Shown piece after piece: positions 35,278 to 44,320 of a stretch of 44,480 nucleotides of DNA. Position 1 is the first letter of the stretch, and each line of letters begins with the position of its first letter. Source of the stretch: Rhizocola hellebori. Its GTDB lineage: Bacteria; Actinomycetota; Actinomycetes; Mycobacteriales; Micromonosporaceae. The position numbers and the translations under genes were made by a program. Below the pieces are notes generated by a model that ran no database searches, had not been told where the DNA came from, and worked only from the letters and a program-made list of their open reading frames with translations. The stretch spans positions 1-44,480 of the forward strand of contig NZ_BONY01000077.1 of the NCBI RefSeq assembly GCF_016862955.1. Direction: 5' to 3'.

Positions 35278-35298
35278 TCAGGTCATCGGATGACCTGA
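35278..35298. promoter_or_regulatory. Perfect 21-bp palindrome
   Basis: TCAGGTCATC, a central G, and GATGACCTGA form a perfect 10+1+10 palindrome in the divergent gap. Its TGATG/GGTCA halves differ from the TGATCGGAMCA repeats, so a second protein or a different mode of binding is possible. Confidence 0.45.
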
Positions 35299-35302
35299 TA
35301 AT

Positions 35303-35313
35303 TGATCGGAACA
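35303..35313. promoter_or_regulatory. FadR/GntR-type operator, copy 2
   Basis: TGATCGGAACA, preceded by AAT as in copy 1, lies 114 bases before the dehydratase gene. The two copies start 107 bp apart and could serve the two divergent promoters. Confidence 0.48.
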
Positions 35314-35426
35314 CTCGCCCAGATTGAGGCTGCGCTCGTGAAGCTGCTCCACGTGGGACCCGAAGGCGCCGAAAGATCGGCGCTGGACGATGGCGGCCGG
35401 CAACGGCGAAGCGTCAGGCAGGCCCG

Positions 35427-36713
35427 ATGAAACTAACGATCACCGAGCTGCGAGTCCACGACATCCGGTTCCCGACCTCGCGGGAGCTGCACGGTTCGGA
35501 CGCGATGAACCTCGACCCGGACTACTCGGCCGCCTACGTGGTGCTGTCGTCCGATGTGGGGGTTGACGGGCACGGCTTCACCTTCACCATCGGGCGCGGC
35601 AACGAGGTCTGCGCGGCGGCGATCAGCGCCTACGTGCCGCTCGTCGTGGGCCGCACTCTCGACCTCGACGATCTGGGGGAGTTCTCCCGGCGTCTGGTCA
35701 ACGACTCCCAGCTGCGCTGGCTCGGCCCGGAAAAAGGCGTGGCACACATGGCGTTGGCCGCCCTCGTCAACGCGGCGTTCGACCTCGCCGGGCGGGTCGC
35801 CGGCAAACCGGTCTGGAAGCTGCTCTCCGATTACACCCCCGAGCAGATCGTCGATCTGGTCGACTGGCGCTACCTCACCGACGCGCTGACCCCCTCCGCG
35901 GCGCTGGACCTGCTCAAGGATCGGGTGAGCGGCAAGCCAGGCCGCGAGCTGCAGTTGCAACGGGAGGGCTATCCCGCTTATACGACAACGCCGGGCTGGC
36001 TGGGATACAGCGACGACCTGCTGGTCCAGCTGGCCCGCGAAGCGGTCGCCGACGGCTTCGGGCAGATCAAGCTCAAGGTCGGGTCCGATCTGGCCGCCGA
36101 CATCCGCCGCATGCGGCTGGCCCGGGAAGCCGTAGGGCCCCAGGTGCGGATAGCGGTGGACGCCAACCAGAGGTGGGACGTGGAGCAGGCCATCGACTGG
36201 ATGGGCCACCTGACCGCTTACGACCCATGGTGGATCGAGGAGCCGACCTCACCGGACGACATCCTTGGACATGCCGCGATCCGGCGGGCCGTGGCGCCGG
36301 TGAAGGTCGCCACCGGCGAGCACACCCACAACCGGGTCATGTTCAAGCAACTGCTTGCGGCGCAAGCGATTGATGTGCTGCAGCTGGACGCGTGCCGGGT
36401 CGGCGGGGTCACCGAGAACGTGGCGATTCTGTTGCTGGCGGCCGCTTTCGAGGTACCGGTCTGCCCCCACGCCGGCGGCGTCGGCCTGTGTGAGCTGGTG
36501 CAGCACCTGGCAATGTTCGACTTTGTGGCCGTGTCCGGCAGCACCGAAGGCCGGGTCATCGAATACGTCGACCACCTGCACGAGCATTTCACCGATCCGG
36601 TACGGATCGAGCGCGGGCACTACCTGGCGCCGACCGCGCCCGGGATGTCGGCTCGCATGCAGGAACAGACGCTCGCCGACTACGCGTATCCGGCCGGAAG
36701 GATCTGGCGATGA
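35427..36713 (+). CDS. Enolase-superfamily L-fuconate dehydratase
   Basis: A 428-residue enzyme of the mandelate racemase branch. KLK (K215, K217), DANQRW (D245), WIEEP (E271), TGEH (E298) and CPHAGG (H348) give the metal ligands and catalytic acid/base residues. [19 protein letters not shown] is very close to what I recall for L-fuconate dehydratases. It should dehydrate L-fuconate to 2-keto-3-deoxy-L-fuconate. The aldo-keto reductase in the neighbouring divergent unit would make the lactone precursor. The lactonase, the keto-deoxy-fuconate dehydrogenase and the cleaving enzyme are not in the window. Confidence 0.88.
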   Translation: MKLTITELRVHDIRFPTSRELHGSDAMNLDPDYSAAYVVLSSDVGVDGHGFTFTIGRGNEVCAAAISAYVPLVVGRTLDLDDLGEFSRRLVNDSQLRWLGPEKGVAHMALAALVNAAFDLAGRVAGKPVWKLLSDYTPEQIVDLVDWRYLTDALTPSAALDLLKDRVSGKPGRELQLQREGYPAYTTTPGWLGYSDDLLVQLAREAVADGFGQIKLKVGSDLAADIRRMRLAREAVGPQVRIAVDANQRWDVEQAIDWMGHLTAYDPWWIEEPTSPDDILGHAAIRRAVAPVKVATGEHTHNRVMFKQLLAAQAIDVLQLDACRVGGVTENVAILLLAAAFEVPVCPHAGGVGLCELVQHLAMFDFVAVSGSTEGRVIEYVDHLHEHFTDPVRIERGHYLAPTAPGMSARMQEQTLADYAYPAGRIWR

Positions 36714-36757
36714 GCGACTTCACCGCATCGGCCGGCCGCGGCACAACGAAGCCCTGA
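36710..36757 (+). pseudogene. 15-codon frame coupled to the dehydratase stop
   Basis: An ATG overlapping the dehydratase stop (ATGA) opens [15 protein letters not shown] and then stops. Fucose operons often have an SDR or lactonase gene at this place, so this may be the remnant of a deleted gene, or a chance frame. It has no recognisable domain. Confidence 0.2.
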
Positions 36758-36773
36758 GACAAAGGAGTCTGAT

Positions 36774-38309
36774 GTGGTCAGCGACAGCTTGATCGGCGCT
36801 GCGCTCCTGGAGGTCCGCGGTGCCAGCAAGAGTTACCCGGGCGTGCAGGCGCTCGACGCGATGCACCTGGACCTGCGCCACGGCGAGGTGCATGCCGTGG
36901 TGGGGGAGAACGGCGCGGGCAAGTCCACCCTGATGAAACTGCTGTCGGGCATCGACCGGCCGGACTCGGGCGAATTCTTCCTCGACGGACAGCCTTATAC
37001 CCCAACGAATCCCCGGCACGCCCTGGAACTTGGCATCTCCATCATCCACCAAGAGCTCAACCTGATGCCCGACCTCACCGTGGCGCAGAACATCTTCATC
37101 GGACGCGAGCCCAGGGCCGCCGGGATCTTCCTTTCCGATCGCGAGCTCAACCGGCGCACCCGCGAGCTGCTGGAGCGCCTCGGGCTGCCCCTGAAGCCAG
37201 ACGACCTGGTCGGTGACCTCACCGTCGCCCGCCAGCAGATGGTGGAGATCGCGAAGGCGCTCAGCTACAACGCCCGGGTGCTCATCATGGACGAGCCGAC
37301 CGCCGCCTTGAACGAAACCGAAGTCCAGACCCTGTTCGGGCTGATCCGCCGGTTCGTCACGCCGGACACCGGGGTCATCTACATTTCCCATCGCATGCAC
37401 GAACTGTCGCAGATCAGCGACCGGGTCACCATCCTGCGCGACGGGCGTTACATCGACACCCTGGACACCGCGTCGAGCACCATCGCACAGGTGATCTCGC
37501 TGATGGTCGGCCGCGCCATCAACGCCGACCAGCGGCCACGCGCGGCCACCGGATCCGGCGATCCCGTCCTGTCGGTGAAGGGCTTGAACACCAAGGCCCT
37601 CGTGCGTGAGGTCAGTTTCGAGGTACGCAAAGGCGAGATCCTCGGATTCGCCGGCCTCATGGGCGCCGGGCGGACGGAGGTGGCGCGGGCGCTGGTCGGC
37701 GCCGATCGCAAGAACGGCGGCACGGTTGCCGTACACGGCCGTGAGGTGTCCATCTCGAATCCGGCCGACGCCGCCAAGGCCGGCATCGGCTACCTGTCGG
37801 AGGACCGCAAGAGATACGGGATCCTGTTGGGGCGCAGCGTCCGCGACAACGTCGTGCTGGCCTCCCTGCCGAAGTTCGCCAACAGCTTGGGCTTCATGCA
37901 GGACAACAACGTCGGCCGGGCGGCCCGTGACTTCGTGTCCAAGCTTCGGATCCGCACCCCCTCGGCCGGCCAGCTGGTGCAGAACCTGTCCGGCGGAAAT
38001 CAGCAAAAGACGGTGGTAGCCAAATGGCTCATCCGTGACTGCGACATCCTCATCTTCGACGAACCGACCCGGGGCATCGATGTCGGTGCCAAGGATGAGA
38101 TTTACGCGTTGCTCGACGAGCTGGCCGCCGAGGGCAAGGCGATCATCATGATCTCCTCCGACCTGCCCGAGATTTTGCGGATGTCGCACCGGATCGCCGT
38201 GATGTGCCAGGGCCGGCTCACCGCGATCCTCGATAACGCCGACGCCACACAGGAAAACATCATGCATCACGCCACGCGCTTTAGCGCCGAAGGAACGGTG
38301 ACCACGTGA
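36774..38309 (+). CDS. Sugar ABC transporter ATP-binding protein (RbsA type)
   Basis: A 511-residue protein with two ATPase domains in tandem. The first has GENGAGKSTLMKLLSG, a signature near LTVARQQMVEIAKAL, and VLIMDEPTAAL. The second has the degenerate Walker A GLMGAGRTEVARALVG usual in RbsA/MglA proteins, LSGGNQQKTVVAKWL and ILIFDEPTRGIDVG. It powers uptake of a monosaccharide through the permease next door. The GTG at 36774 follows AAAGGAG. An out-of-frame ATG overlaps it. The 3' end overlaps the permease start (GTGA). Confidence 0.93.
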   Translation: MVSDSLIGAALLEVRGASKSYPGVQALDAMHLDLRHGEVHAVVGENGAGKSTLMKLLSGIDRPDSGEFFLDGQPYTPTNPRHALELGISIIHQELNLMPDLTVAQNIFIGREPRAAGIFLSDRELNRRTRELLERLGLPLKPDDLVGDLTVARQQMVEIAKALSYNARVLIMDEPTAALNETEVQTLFGLIRRFVTPDTGVIYISHRMHELSQISDRVTILRDGRYIDTLDTASSTIAQVISLMVGRAINADQRPRAATGSGDPVLSVKGLNTKALVREVSFEVRKGEILGFAGLMGAGRTEVARALVGADRKNGGTVAVHGREVSISNPADAAKAGIGYLSEDRKRYGILLGRSVRDNVVLASLPKFANSLGFMQDNNVGRAARDFVSKLRIRTPSAGQLVQNLSGGNQQKTVVAKWLIRDCDILIFDEPTRGIDVGAKDEIYALLDELAAEGKAIIMISSDLPEILRMSHRIAVMCQGRLTAILDNADATQENIMHHATRFSAEGTVTT

Positions 38310-39286
38310 CTACGATTTCGCTGAAGAACCGGATCCCCGCGAAGATCAGCGGATCGCTCCAGCAGCTGTTTGCCTTCGGCAGCCTGATCGTGATCCTGGT
38401 GTTCTTCTCGTTCGCCAGCCCCTATTTCTTCACCACCAGCAACCTCGTCGGCATCCTGATGGCCGCCACGGTGACCGGCATCCTCGCCCTGGGCACAACT
38501 TTCGTCATCATCGCCGGCGGGATAGACCTGTCCATCGGCACCGGCATGATTCTGTGCGGGGTGATGACCGGGGTGTTCCAAACCTATTGGGGCTGGCCGG
38601 TGTGGGCCGGGGTGCTGGGCGCGGTGTTGTTCGGCGGCCTGATCGGATTCGTCAACGGGTTCAACATTTCCGTGCTGGGCATTCCACCCTTCATCGCGAC
38701 TTTGGGCATGATGCTCGTCGCCTCCGGGCTGTCGCTGGTGATCTCCGGAACGAAACCGATTTACTTCAAGGAACATCCGGAATTCCAGCTGCTGATGAAC
38801 TACTCGGTGATCCCGGGCATGCGATTCCCGCTCGGGGTCCTGATCTTCCTGATCCTCATCGTCGTTGCCGCCGTGATTCTCGCCAAGACCATCCTCGGCC
38901 GGTACGCGTATTCGATCGGCAGCAACGAAGCGGCGACCGAGCTGTCCGGAGTCAACGTCGCCAAATGGAAGATCATAATTTATTCGATGGCGGGGCTGTT
39001 CGTCGGCATCGCTGGCGTGCTCGCCGCCTCACGGCTCAGTTCCGCTCAGCCCGTCGGGGGAATGGGACTGGAACTCGAGGCCATCGCCGCAGTGGTGATC
39101 GGCGGTACCTCGTTGCAAGGCGGCAAAGGCTCGATCGTCGGCACGATGATCGGGGCGCTCATCGTCGCCGTTCTCACCAATGGCCTGCGGGTAACCGCAG
39201 TACCCCAGGAATGGCAGTCCGTCGTGGTCGGTTGCGTCATCCTCGTCGCCGTCTACATGGACATCCTGCGCAGAAAACGCGCATAG
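38306..39286 (+). CDS. Sugar ABC transporter permease (RbsC type)
   Basis: A 326-residue membrane protein with about eight to ten hydrophobic segments of the BPD_transp_2 family. GTTFVIIAGGIDLSIGT and AIAAVVIGGTSLQGGKGS are characteristic of ribose/xylose/galactose permeases. It forms the membrane channel for the importer with the ATPase upstream and the binding lipoprotein downstream. It starts with GTG overlapping the ATPase stop by 4 bases. Confidence 0.93.
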   Translation: MTTISLKNRIPAKISGSLQQLFAFGSLIVILVFFSFASPYFFTTSNLVGILMAATVTGILALGTTFVIIAGGIDLSIGTGMILCGVMTGVFQTYWGWPVWAGVLGAVLFGGLIGFVNGFNISVLGIPPFIATLGMMLVASGLSLVISGTKPIYFKEHPEFQLLMNYSVIPGMRFPLGVLIFLILIVVAAVILAKTILGRYAYSIGSNEAATELSGVNVAKWKIIIYSMAGLFVGIAGVLAASRLSSAQPVGGMGLELEAIAAVVIGGTSLQGGKGSIVGTMIGALIVAVLTNGLRVTAVPQEWQSVVVGCVILVAVYMDILRRKRA

Positions 39287-39361
39287 CAATCGCAACTCCA
39301 ACACCGCATACGCCGACACGCAGGTCGGCATCTCTCCCCCCGAGAAATAGGAGTTGGCAAC

Positions 39362-40333
39362 ATGAACAAGCACATAGTCAGAGCCGTCAGCGCGGTGGCC
39401 ATCGCAGCCACCGTCGCGGCCGGCAGCGTGGGCTGCTCGTCGAAGGACGAGACCCCGGGCAACACCAAGCCGTACATCGCACTGATCTCGAAGGGTTTCA
39501 AGCACCAGTTCTGGCAGTCGGTGAAGGCCGGCGCGGAGCAGGCCGCCAAGGACTTCGACGTGACCGTCACCTTCGAGGGCGCGCAGGAGGAAGGCAACGT
39601 CGAGCAGCAGATTCAGTTGCTGCAGACCGTTCTGGACAAGAAGCCGAGCGCTGTGGGCTTCGCCGCGATCGACAGCCAGGCCGCGGGACCGCTCATGCAG
39701 CAGGCGAAGAACGACAAGATCCCCGTGATCGCCTTCGACTCCGGTGTCGACAGCGACGTGCCGGTGTGCACGGCGTCGACCGACAACCTCGCCGCCGCCG
39801 CGGAAGCCGCCAAGCACATGGCCGAACTCATCGGCCATGAAGGCAAGATCGCCATGATCGTGCACGACCAGACCAGCGTGACCGGTGTGCAGCGCCGTGA
39901 TGGCTTCAAGGCCTACATGGAGAAGAACGAGCCGAAGATCAAGATCGTCGACATCCAGTACCAGGGTGACCCGCTGAAGGCCACCGACGTGGCCAAGGCG
40001 ATCATCGCGGCCAACCCCGACCTGAAGGGCCTCTACGGCTCCAACGAGGGCGCGGCAATCGGCGTCGTTCACGCCGTCCAGGAACTCGGCATCACCGGCA
40101 AACTCAAGATCGTCGGCTTTGACTCCGGCAAGGACCAGATCGACGCGATCAAGAGTGGCCTCATGTCCGGCGCCATCACCCAGAACCCTTACGGCATCGG
40201 CTACGAGACGGTGAAGGCCGCTGTGGCCATCACCAAGGGCCAGAGTGTCGCGAAGAACATCGACACCGGATTCTTCTGGTACGACAAGACAAACATCGAC
40301 GACCCGAAGATCTCCAAGTTGCTTTACCAGTAA
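39362..40333 (+). CDS. Sugar ABC transporter substrate-binding lipoprotein
   Basis: A 323-residue lipoprotein. The signal peptide runs to the lipobox GSVGC near residue 25, and the mature part is a periplasmic-binding type I protein (YIALISKGFKHQFWQSVKAG, GVDSDVPVCTASTDN, GLYGSNEGAAIGV). It captures a sugar outside the cell for the RbsA/RbsC-type importer. AGGAGTTGGCA precedes the ATG. The likely ligand is fucose or a related aldose, inferred from the catabolic genes. A long hairpin follows and may raise the level of this component relative to the genes downstream. Confidence 0.92.
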   Translation: MNKHIVRAVSAVAIAATVAAGSVGCSSKDETPGNTKPYIALISKGFKHQFWQSVKAGAEQAAKDFDVTVTFEGAQEEGNVEQQIQLLQTVLDKKPSAVGFAAIDSQAAGPLMQQAKNDKIPVIAFDSGVDSDVPVCTASTDNLAAAAEAAKHMAELIGHEGKIAMIVHDQTSVTGVQRRDGFKAYMEKNEPKIKIVDIQYQGDPLKATDVAKAIIAANPDLKGLYGSNEGAAIGVVHAVQELGITGKLKIVGFDSGKDQIDAIKSGLMSGAITQNPYGIGYETVKAAVAITKGQSVAKNIDTGFFWYDKTNIDDPKISKLLYQ

Positions 40334-40340
40334 GAAACGT

Positions 40341-40376
40341 GGATGCACGGCACGGGCCGCACCGTGCCGTGCATCC
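40341..40376 (+). terminator. Perfect 15-bp hairpin after the binding-protein gene
   Basis: GGATGCACGGCACGG (40341-40355) is the exact complement of 40362-40376, with a six-base loop. It lies between the first and second importer gene sets. It may end most transcripts or protect the upstream mRNA 3' end. Confidence 0.7.
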
Positions 40377-40392
40377 CGCCTGAGGAGGGCGC

Positions 40393-41703
40393 ATGAGCCG
40401 GTTCAGGGTCGCCTTCGCCGTCGTGACCATCTGCTTGCTCGCAAGCGGATGCAATTCGGTCGAGGGAGCGGGTACAGCACAGGACGCCACCGATTCCGGC
40501 GGGCGCATCACGGTGTGGGTCGATCCGCCCCGGGTGCCCGCGGTCAACGCCTTCCAGAAGGCCTTCCCGCACATCCCGGTCGAGGTGACCACCATCAATG
40601 GCAACGTCGGCAGCACCGAGTTGCAGCAGAAGTTCGTTCTGTTCAACCAGGCCGACAAGGGCTGGCCCGATGCTATCTTCTTTCCGTCCAATGACGACAT
40701 CGCCTGGGCCACCAGCTCGAAAATCAACTACGCCCGCGACCTCAGCGTCGACCTGGCCGACATCATCTCCGGTTATCCGGGTGGCGTCATCGAACAGTGC
40801 AAGATAGGCGGGCAGTATCGCTGTCTGCGCAACGACGCCGCGCCCGACGTGTTCTGGTACGACAAGGTGTTGCTCGCCCAGTGGGGATATGAACCACCGG
40901 CCACCTGGGAGCAGTACGAGAGCCTCAGTCTTCGCATCGCCGCCGAACATCCCGGCTACCTCACCGGCTTCCTCGGTGACGCCTACGCACCGGACCGATA
41001 CCTTTGGGCCTCGGGATGTCCCACCAACGACACCTCGAGCGAAAAGCACGTGCGCATCAATCTCGCCGACCGCCAATGCGCACGGGTGCGGGACCTGCTC
41101 GCCCGGCTGCTGTCGGCCGGCGCCCTGTCCTCGACCGGCATCTTCTCGCCGGACGCGGCCGCGCTCGGCCGGCGTCTCGTGATGAGCCCGGGCGCGGTGT
41201 GGTGGGGCAACTTCCTTTTCCGCGACACGTGGAAGGTACCGGCGGGACGCATCACCGCGGCCAAACCGCTGCGCTGGTCCTCCGACGGCGAGCCCTCGAC
41301 AAGCTCCGAGGGCGGGGGTCTGTGGGGATTCTCCCGGCACATCAAGGGAACCCAGCTGGCGAACATCTACACCTTCGCACGCTTCGTCGCCTCCGACCCG
41401 CGCTGGCAGGTCGAGCTTTCCGTCGGGCTGCCGGCCTTCAAACCGTTGCAGCAGCCGTGGCTGGACAAGCAACGCCAGGAGCGATACCTGGCCGACTTCG
41501 ACCATGCGGCGGCGGCTTTCGTCTACGCCACCACCATCGTGCGGCCCGGCCGCGACTACACCCGATACAACACCGGCACGGTCTGGACCTACACCGTCAC
41601 CCCGGCGCTGACTTCGGGCAAGCCCTTCGCCACCGCCTGGCGGGCCTTCAGCGATCGGCTGAGCCGTGAGGCACGTTCCTTCGGCTACACCGTGGAGCCG
41701 TGA
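40393..41703 (+). CDS. Extracellular solute-binding lipoprotein (SBP family 1)
   Basis: A 436-residue lipoprotein with a short signal peptide ending in the lipobox LASGC (residues ~17-21). The mature chain matches family 1 carbohydrate-binding proteins (GGRITVWVDPPRVPAVNAFQ, DVFWYDKVLLAQWGYEPPAT). It belongs to a different importer class (MalE-like, CUT1) from the set just upstream. GGAGGGC precedes the ATG. It overlaps the permease gene by ATGA-like coupling. Family members bind oligosaccharides, so a fucose-containing glycan or oligomer is possible but unproven. Confidence 0.88.
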   Translation: MSRFRVAFAVVTICLLASGCNSVEGAGTAQDATDSGGRITVWVDPPRVPAVNAFQKAFPHIPVEVTTINGNVGSTELQQKFVLFNQADKGWPDAIFFPSNDDIAWATSSKINYARDLSVDLADIISGYPGGVIEQCKIGGQYRCLRNDAAPDVFWYDKVLLAQWGYEPPATWEQYESLSLRIAAEHPGYLTGFLGDAYAPDRYLWASGCPTNDTSSEKHVRINLADRQCARVRDLLARLLSAGALSSTGIFSPDAAALGRRLVMSPGAVWWGNFLFRDTWKVPAGRITAAKPLRWSSDGEPSTSSEGGGLWGFSRHIKGTQLANIYTFARFVASDPRWQVELSVGLPAFKPLQQPWLDKQRQERYLADFDHAAAAFVYATTIVRPGRDYTRYNTGTVWTYTVTPALTSGKPFATAWRAFSDRLSREARSFGYTVEP

Positions 41704-42638
41704 TGACACAGCTGCGCATTCCCGTCCAGCACCGGGTTCGGCCGCGTCTCGTGGTGGCGCAAGCAGCGCCGCGCAGGCGGCCGCGTCCGGCCGCCGCAGT
41801 CCTCGTCGCGCCCTACGTGTTGCTCCTGCTCGTGGGCGGGATCATCCCCACCGGGTACGCAGTGGTGAAAAGCCTTCAGAACGAATCGGAGACGGGCTTC
41901 GGCGGGCTGAGCAGCTTCATCCGCGTCGCCGGCGATTTTCGGTTCCTCGAAACCTTCGCCAACGTCGCGCTGGTGCTGTGTATCTGGCTGCCCATCATGC
42001 TCACCATCGTCGTCGTGCTGGCACTGTTGATCGACGCGAGCCCCAAGAGGTTCGGCGCCTCAATGCGTTTCGTCTACTACCTTCCGGGCGCTCTGGCCGG
42101 AATAGCAAACTTCATGCTGTGGCTGTTCCTGCTCAACCCGGGCCAGAGCCCGGTGGACTTTCTCTGGCGCGGCTTCGGCTACACCAGTCTCAGCGAGGTG
42201 GCACAGCCGGCGAACCTGCCCTTCATCCTCGCCGCGATGCTGATGTTTCAGGGCACCGGAACCTGGGTCGTCGTGCTGTGCGGCGGCCTCAACGGCATAC
42301 CTGACGCTCTGCTCGAAGCCGCAAGAATGGACGGTGCCACCGCCTGGGCCATCGTCTGGAACGTGAAGCTGCCCATGCTGCGGCCGTGGCTCGGCTACAT
42401 GGCCCTGCTCAACCTCGCCTACGGCTTCCAAATGTTCCTCGAACCGCAGGTGCTCAGCCAGGTCACGCACGGCCTCATCTCTCCACAATGGACACCCAAC
42501 CAGCTGAGCTTCACGTATGCCTACCAGATCCTCGATACCCCGGCCGCCGCGGCGATGTCGGTGATCCTGCTCCTGGTCACCCTTGGCCTCGGCCTGCTGG
42601 TCGTCCAGCGCAGCCGCCTCTTCCAGGACGAGCGTTGA
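41700..42638 (+). CDS. Sugar ABC transporter permease (MalF/UgpA type)
   Basis: A 312-residue membrane protein with about six transmembrane helices and the cytoplasmic EAA loop EAARMDGATAWAIVWNVKLP, which docks the ATPase. It is the first of two CUT1 permeases. The start overlaps the binding-protein stop by 4 bases, and the second permease follows after 4 bases. No ATPase gene of MalK/MsmK type lies in the window after it, so a shared ATPase elsewhere probably powers this importer, as is common in streptomycetes. Confidence 0.9.
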   Translation: MMTQLRIPVQHRVRPRLVVAQAAPRRRPRPAAAVLVAPYVLLLLVGGIIPTGYAVVKSLQNESETGFGGLSSFIRVAGDFRFLETFANVALVLCIWLPIMLTIVVVLALLIDASPKRFGASMRFVYYLPGALAGIANFMLWLFLLNPGQSPVDFLWRGFGYTSLSEVAQPANLPFILAAMLMFQGTGTWVVVLCGGLNGIPDALLEAARMDGATAWAIVWNVKLPMLRPWLGYMALLNLAYGFQMFLEPQVLSQVTHGLISPQWTPNQLSFTYAYQILDTPAAAAMSVILLLVTLGLGLLVVQRSRLFQDER

Positions 42639-42642
42639 TGCC

Positions 42643-43503
42643 ATGTCTAGTTCCGTTGGCCGCATCGGCCGGATCGCCACTCTCCTTCTTTTCGCAGTCG
42701 TTTTCGGGTACCCACTGCTGGCATTTTTGTCTGTTGCCTTCTACCGAGACACAGGCAGCGGCTCAACCGGCCCGGCGCTCGGCAACGCCACGGCCAACTG
42801 GAAAGCTGTCCTCGCCTTCAACGACGGCGCCTTCCTCGGCTGGCTCACCAATTCGGTAATCGTCGCCTCAGTCGGCTCCCTCATCGCCGTCATCGCCGCC
42901 CTGCCCGCCGGCTATGCCATCGCCAGGCTGCGCTTCCGTGGACGGCGTCTGCTGCGCTTCCTGACCCTGCTCACGATGGTCATCCCCAACACCGTGCTGG
43001 TGATCCCGATCTACCTCGAGGTGAGCGCCGTCGGCGCCGTCAACAACCTGTGGGTCGTCGGGCTGCTCATGGGCTTCTTCCCGTTCGGCGTCTACCTTGC
43101 CTACATCCACTTCAAAACGACGCTGCCCTCCCAAATCCTGGAGTCCGCCCGCCTCGACGGCCTAACCGACATCCAGACCTTCTTCAAGATCGCGCTGCCG
43201 ATCTCCAAACAGGCGGTGGCCCTGGTTGCCTTCTTCAGCTTCGTGGCAAACTGGACCAACTTCTTCCTCCCCCTGGTACTGCTTCCACTGTCGACGAGCA
43301 CGACCGTTTCGGTTGGACTACAACAGCTTGTGTCATCCAGCCCCCTCTTCGACCCCACCACCGCCGCCGGCCTCGACGTCCGCCTCTACGCGCCGCACCT
43401 GGCACTAGCCACCCTAGTGACCACTCTGCCCGTCCTCATCGTGTTCGTTCTCGCGCAGCGTTACCTGGTCCGCGGCCAGACCCTCGGCGCCGTAAAGGGC
43501 TAG
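42643..43503 (+). CDS. Sugar ABC transporter permease (MalG/UgpE type)
   Basis: A 286-residue inner-membrane permease with about six helices and the EAA loop ESARLDGLTDIQTFFKIALP. It pairs with the preceding permease. The ATG at 42643 gives the normal length for the family. An in-frame ATG at 42583 would overlap the previous gene by 56 bases and is less likely. It is the last recognisable gene of the window. Confidence 0.9.
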   Translation: MSSSVGRIGRIATLLLFAVVFGYPLLAFLSVAFYRDTGSGSTGPALGNATANWKAVLAFNDGAFLGWLTNSVIVASVGSLIAVIAALPAGYAIARLRFRGRRLLRFLTLLTMVIPNTVLVIPIYLEVSAVGAVNNLWVVGLLMGFFPFGVYLAYIHFKTTLPSQILESARLDGLTDIQTFFKIALPISKQAVALVAFFSFVANWTNFFLPLVLLPLSTSTTVSVGLQQLVSSSPLFDPTTAAGLDVRLYAPHLALATLVTTLPVLIVFVLAQRYLVRGQTLGAVKG

Positions 43504-43854
43504 CTCCCGCTCTCGCTCTCGCCAGAGGCGTCGTCTCTCGACGACGCGGGTTCGGCGGGCCAACGTCGTCGGTGCTGCCACCCGCCGTTCCGGCCGCGCC
43601 TCACCCCGCGACGGCTCGGCCGACTGCTTCCCCGCAGCCATTCAATCCGCTGCATCGGCGCACGCGCCAGCAGCAATGCCGTTGCTACGCCGAGACTCCG
43701 GGCAGCAGCGACACCAGGCCGCTGCCCGAGCCCGCACGCGGTAGCGGCAAAGCTGGTGCCGCACCCAAACTTCGGCCGAGGGCGCCATGATGCTGGATCA
43801 CGGATGCTTCAGCGCCTGCTCGAGGTCGCCAGCCGGGCGCTGCTTTCGCCGTTC
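43504..43854. other. Non-coding stretch after the last permease
   Basis: I see no gene. A small hairpin with GCGTCGT (43528-43534) and ACGACGC (43541-43547) may end the transporter transcript. The remainder is G/C-rich without a ribosome site or a family-like frame. Confidence 0.5.
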
Positions 43855-43892
43855 CTACATCTCTGCGTTAGGGGAGTGAGGCAGAGATGTAG
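43855..43892. repeat. Inverted copy of the repeat hairpin
   Basis: CTACATCTCTGC (43855-43866) and its exact complement GCAGAGATGTAG (43881-43892) enclose a 14-base loop. The loop, GTTAGGGGAGTGAG, is the near reverse complement of the loops in the three hairpins that follow, so this copy has the opposite orientation. Confidence 0.8.
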
Positions 43893-43945
43893 AGCGGCCC
43901 CGAGGCCCAGAAGCCCCACAGCACCACGAGCGGCAGAAGGGCCAC

Positions 43946-44320
43946 GGCACCTACATCTCTGCCTCACCCCCGTAACGCAGAGATGCAGGTGCCACGAGAG
44001 CAGAAGACCGAGGGGAGGGGGCAAAGCAGCGCTGCGGGTGCGAGCGTCGGCGGCGGCCAGGACATCTCGCGGCACCTACATCCCTGCCTCACCCCCGTAA
44101 CGCAGAGATGCAGGTGCCACGAGAGCAGAAGACCGTGGGGAGGGGGCAAAGCAGCGCTGCGGGTGCGAGCGTCGGCGGCGGCCAGGACATCTCGCGGCAC
44201 CTACATCTCTGCCTCACCTCCCTAACGCAGAGATGTAGGTGCCGTGGACGTAGTAGGCAGGGGCGGTAGGAGCAGCGGCGGGCGGTGAGCGTCGGCGGCG
44301 ACAGGGAGATCTCACGGCAC
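43946..44320. repeat. 125-bp tandem repeats, each beginning with a long hairpin
   Basis: Units start with GGCAC at 43946, 44071 and 44196, exactly 125 bp apart. The first two are almost identical. The third keeps its hairpin but is diverged and about 120 bp long, with GGCAC recurring at 44316. Each unit opens with a 17-base arm, a 14-base loop (CTCACCCCCGTAAC or a variant) and a 17-base complement. The copy at 44196-44243 is perfect, and the others have one or two mismatches that partly keep G-T pairing. The spacer shares GAGCGTCGGCGGCG. No coding function is seen. Confidence 0.85.

Noticed and set aside
43855-44320. A CRISPR array
   Set aside because: Units are 125 bp and nearly identical throughout, so there are no short repeats with unique spacers, and no cas genes are present.
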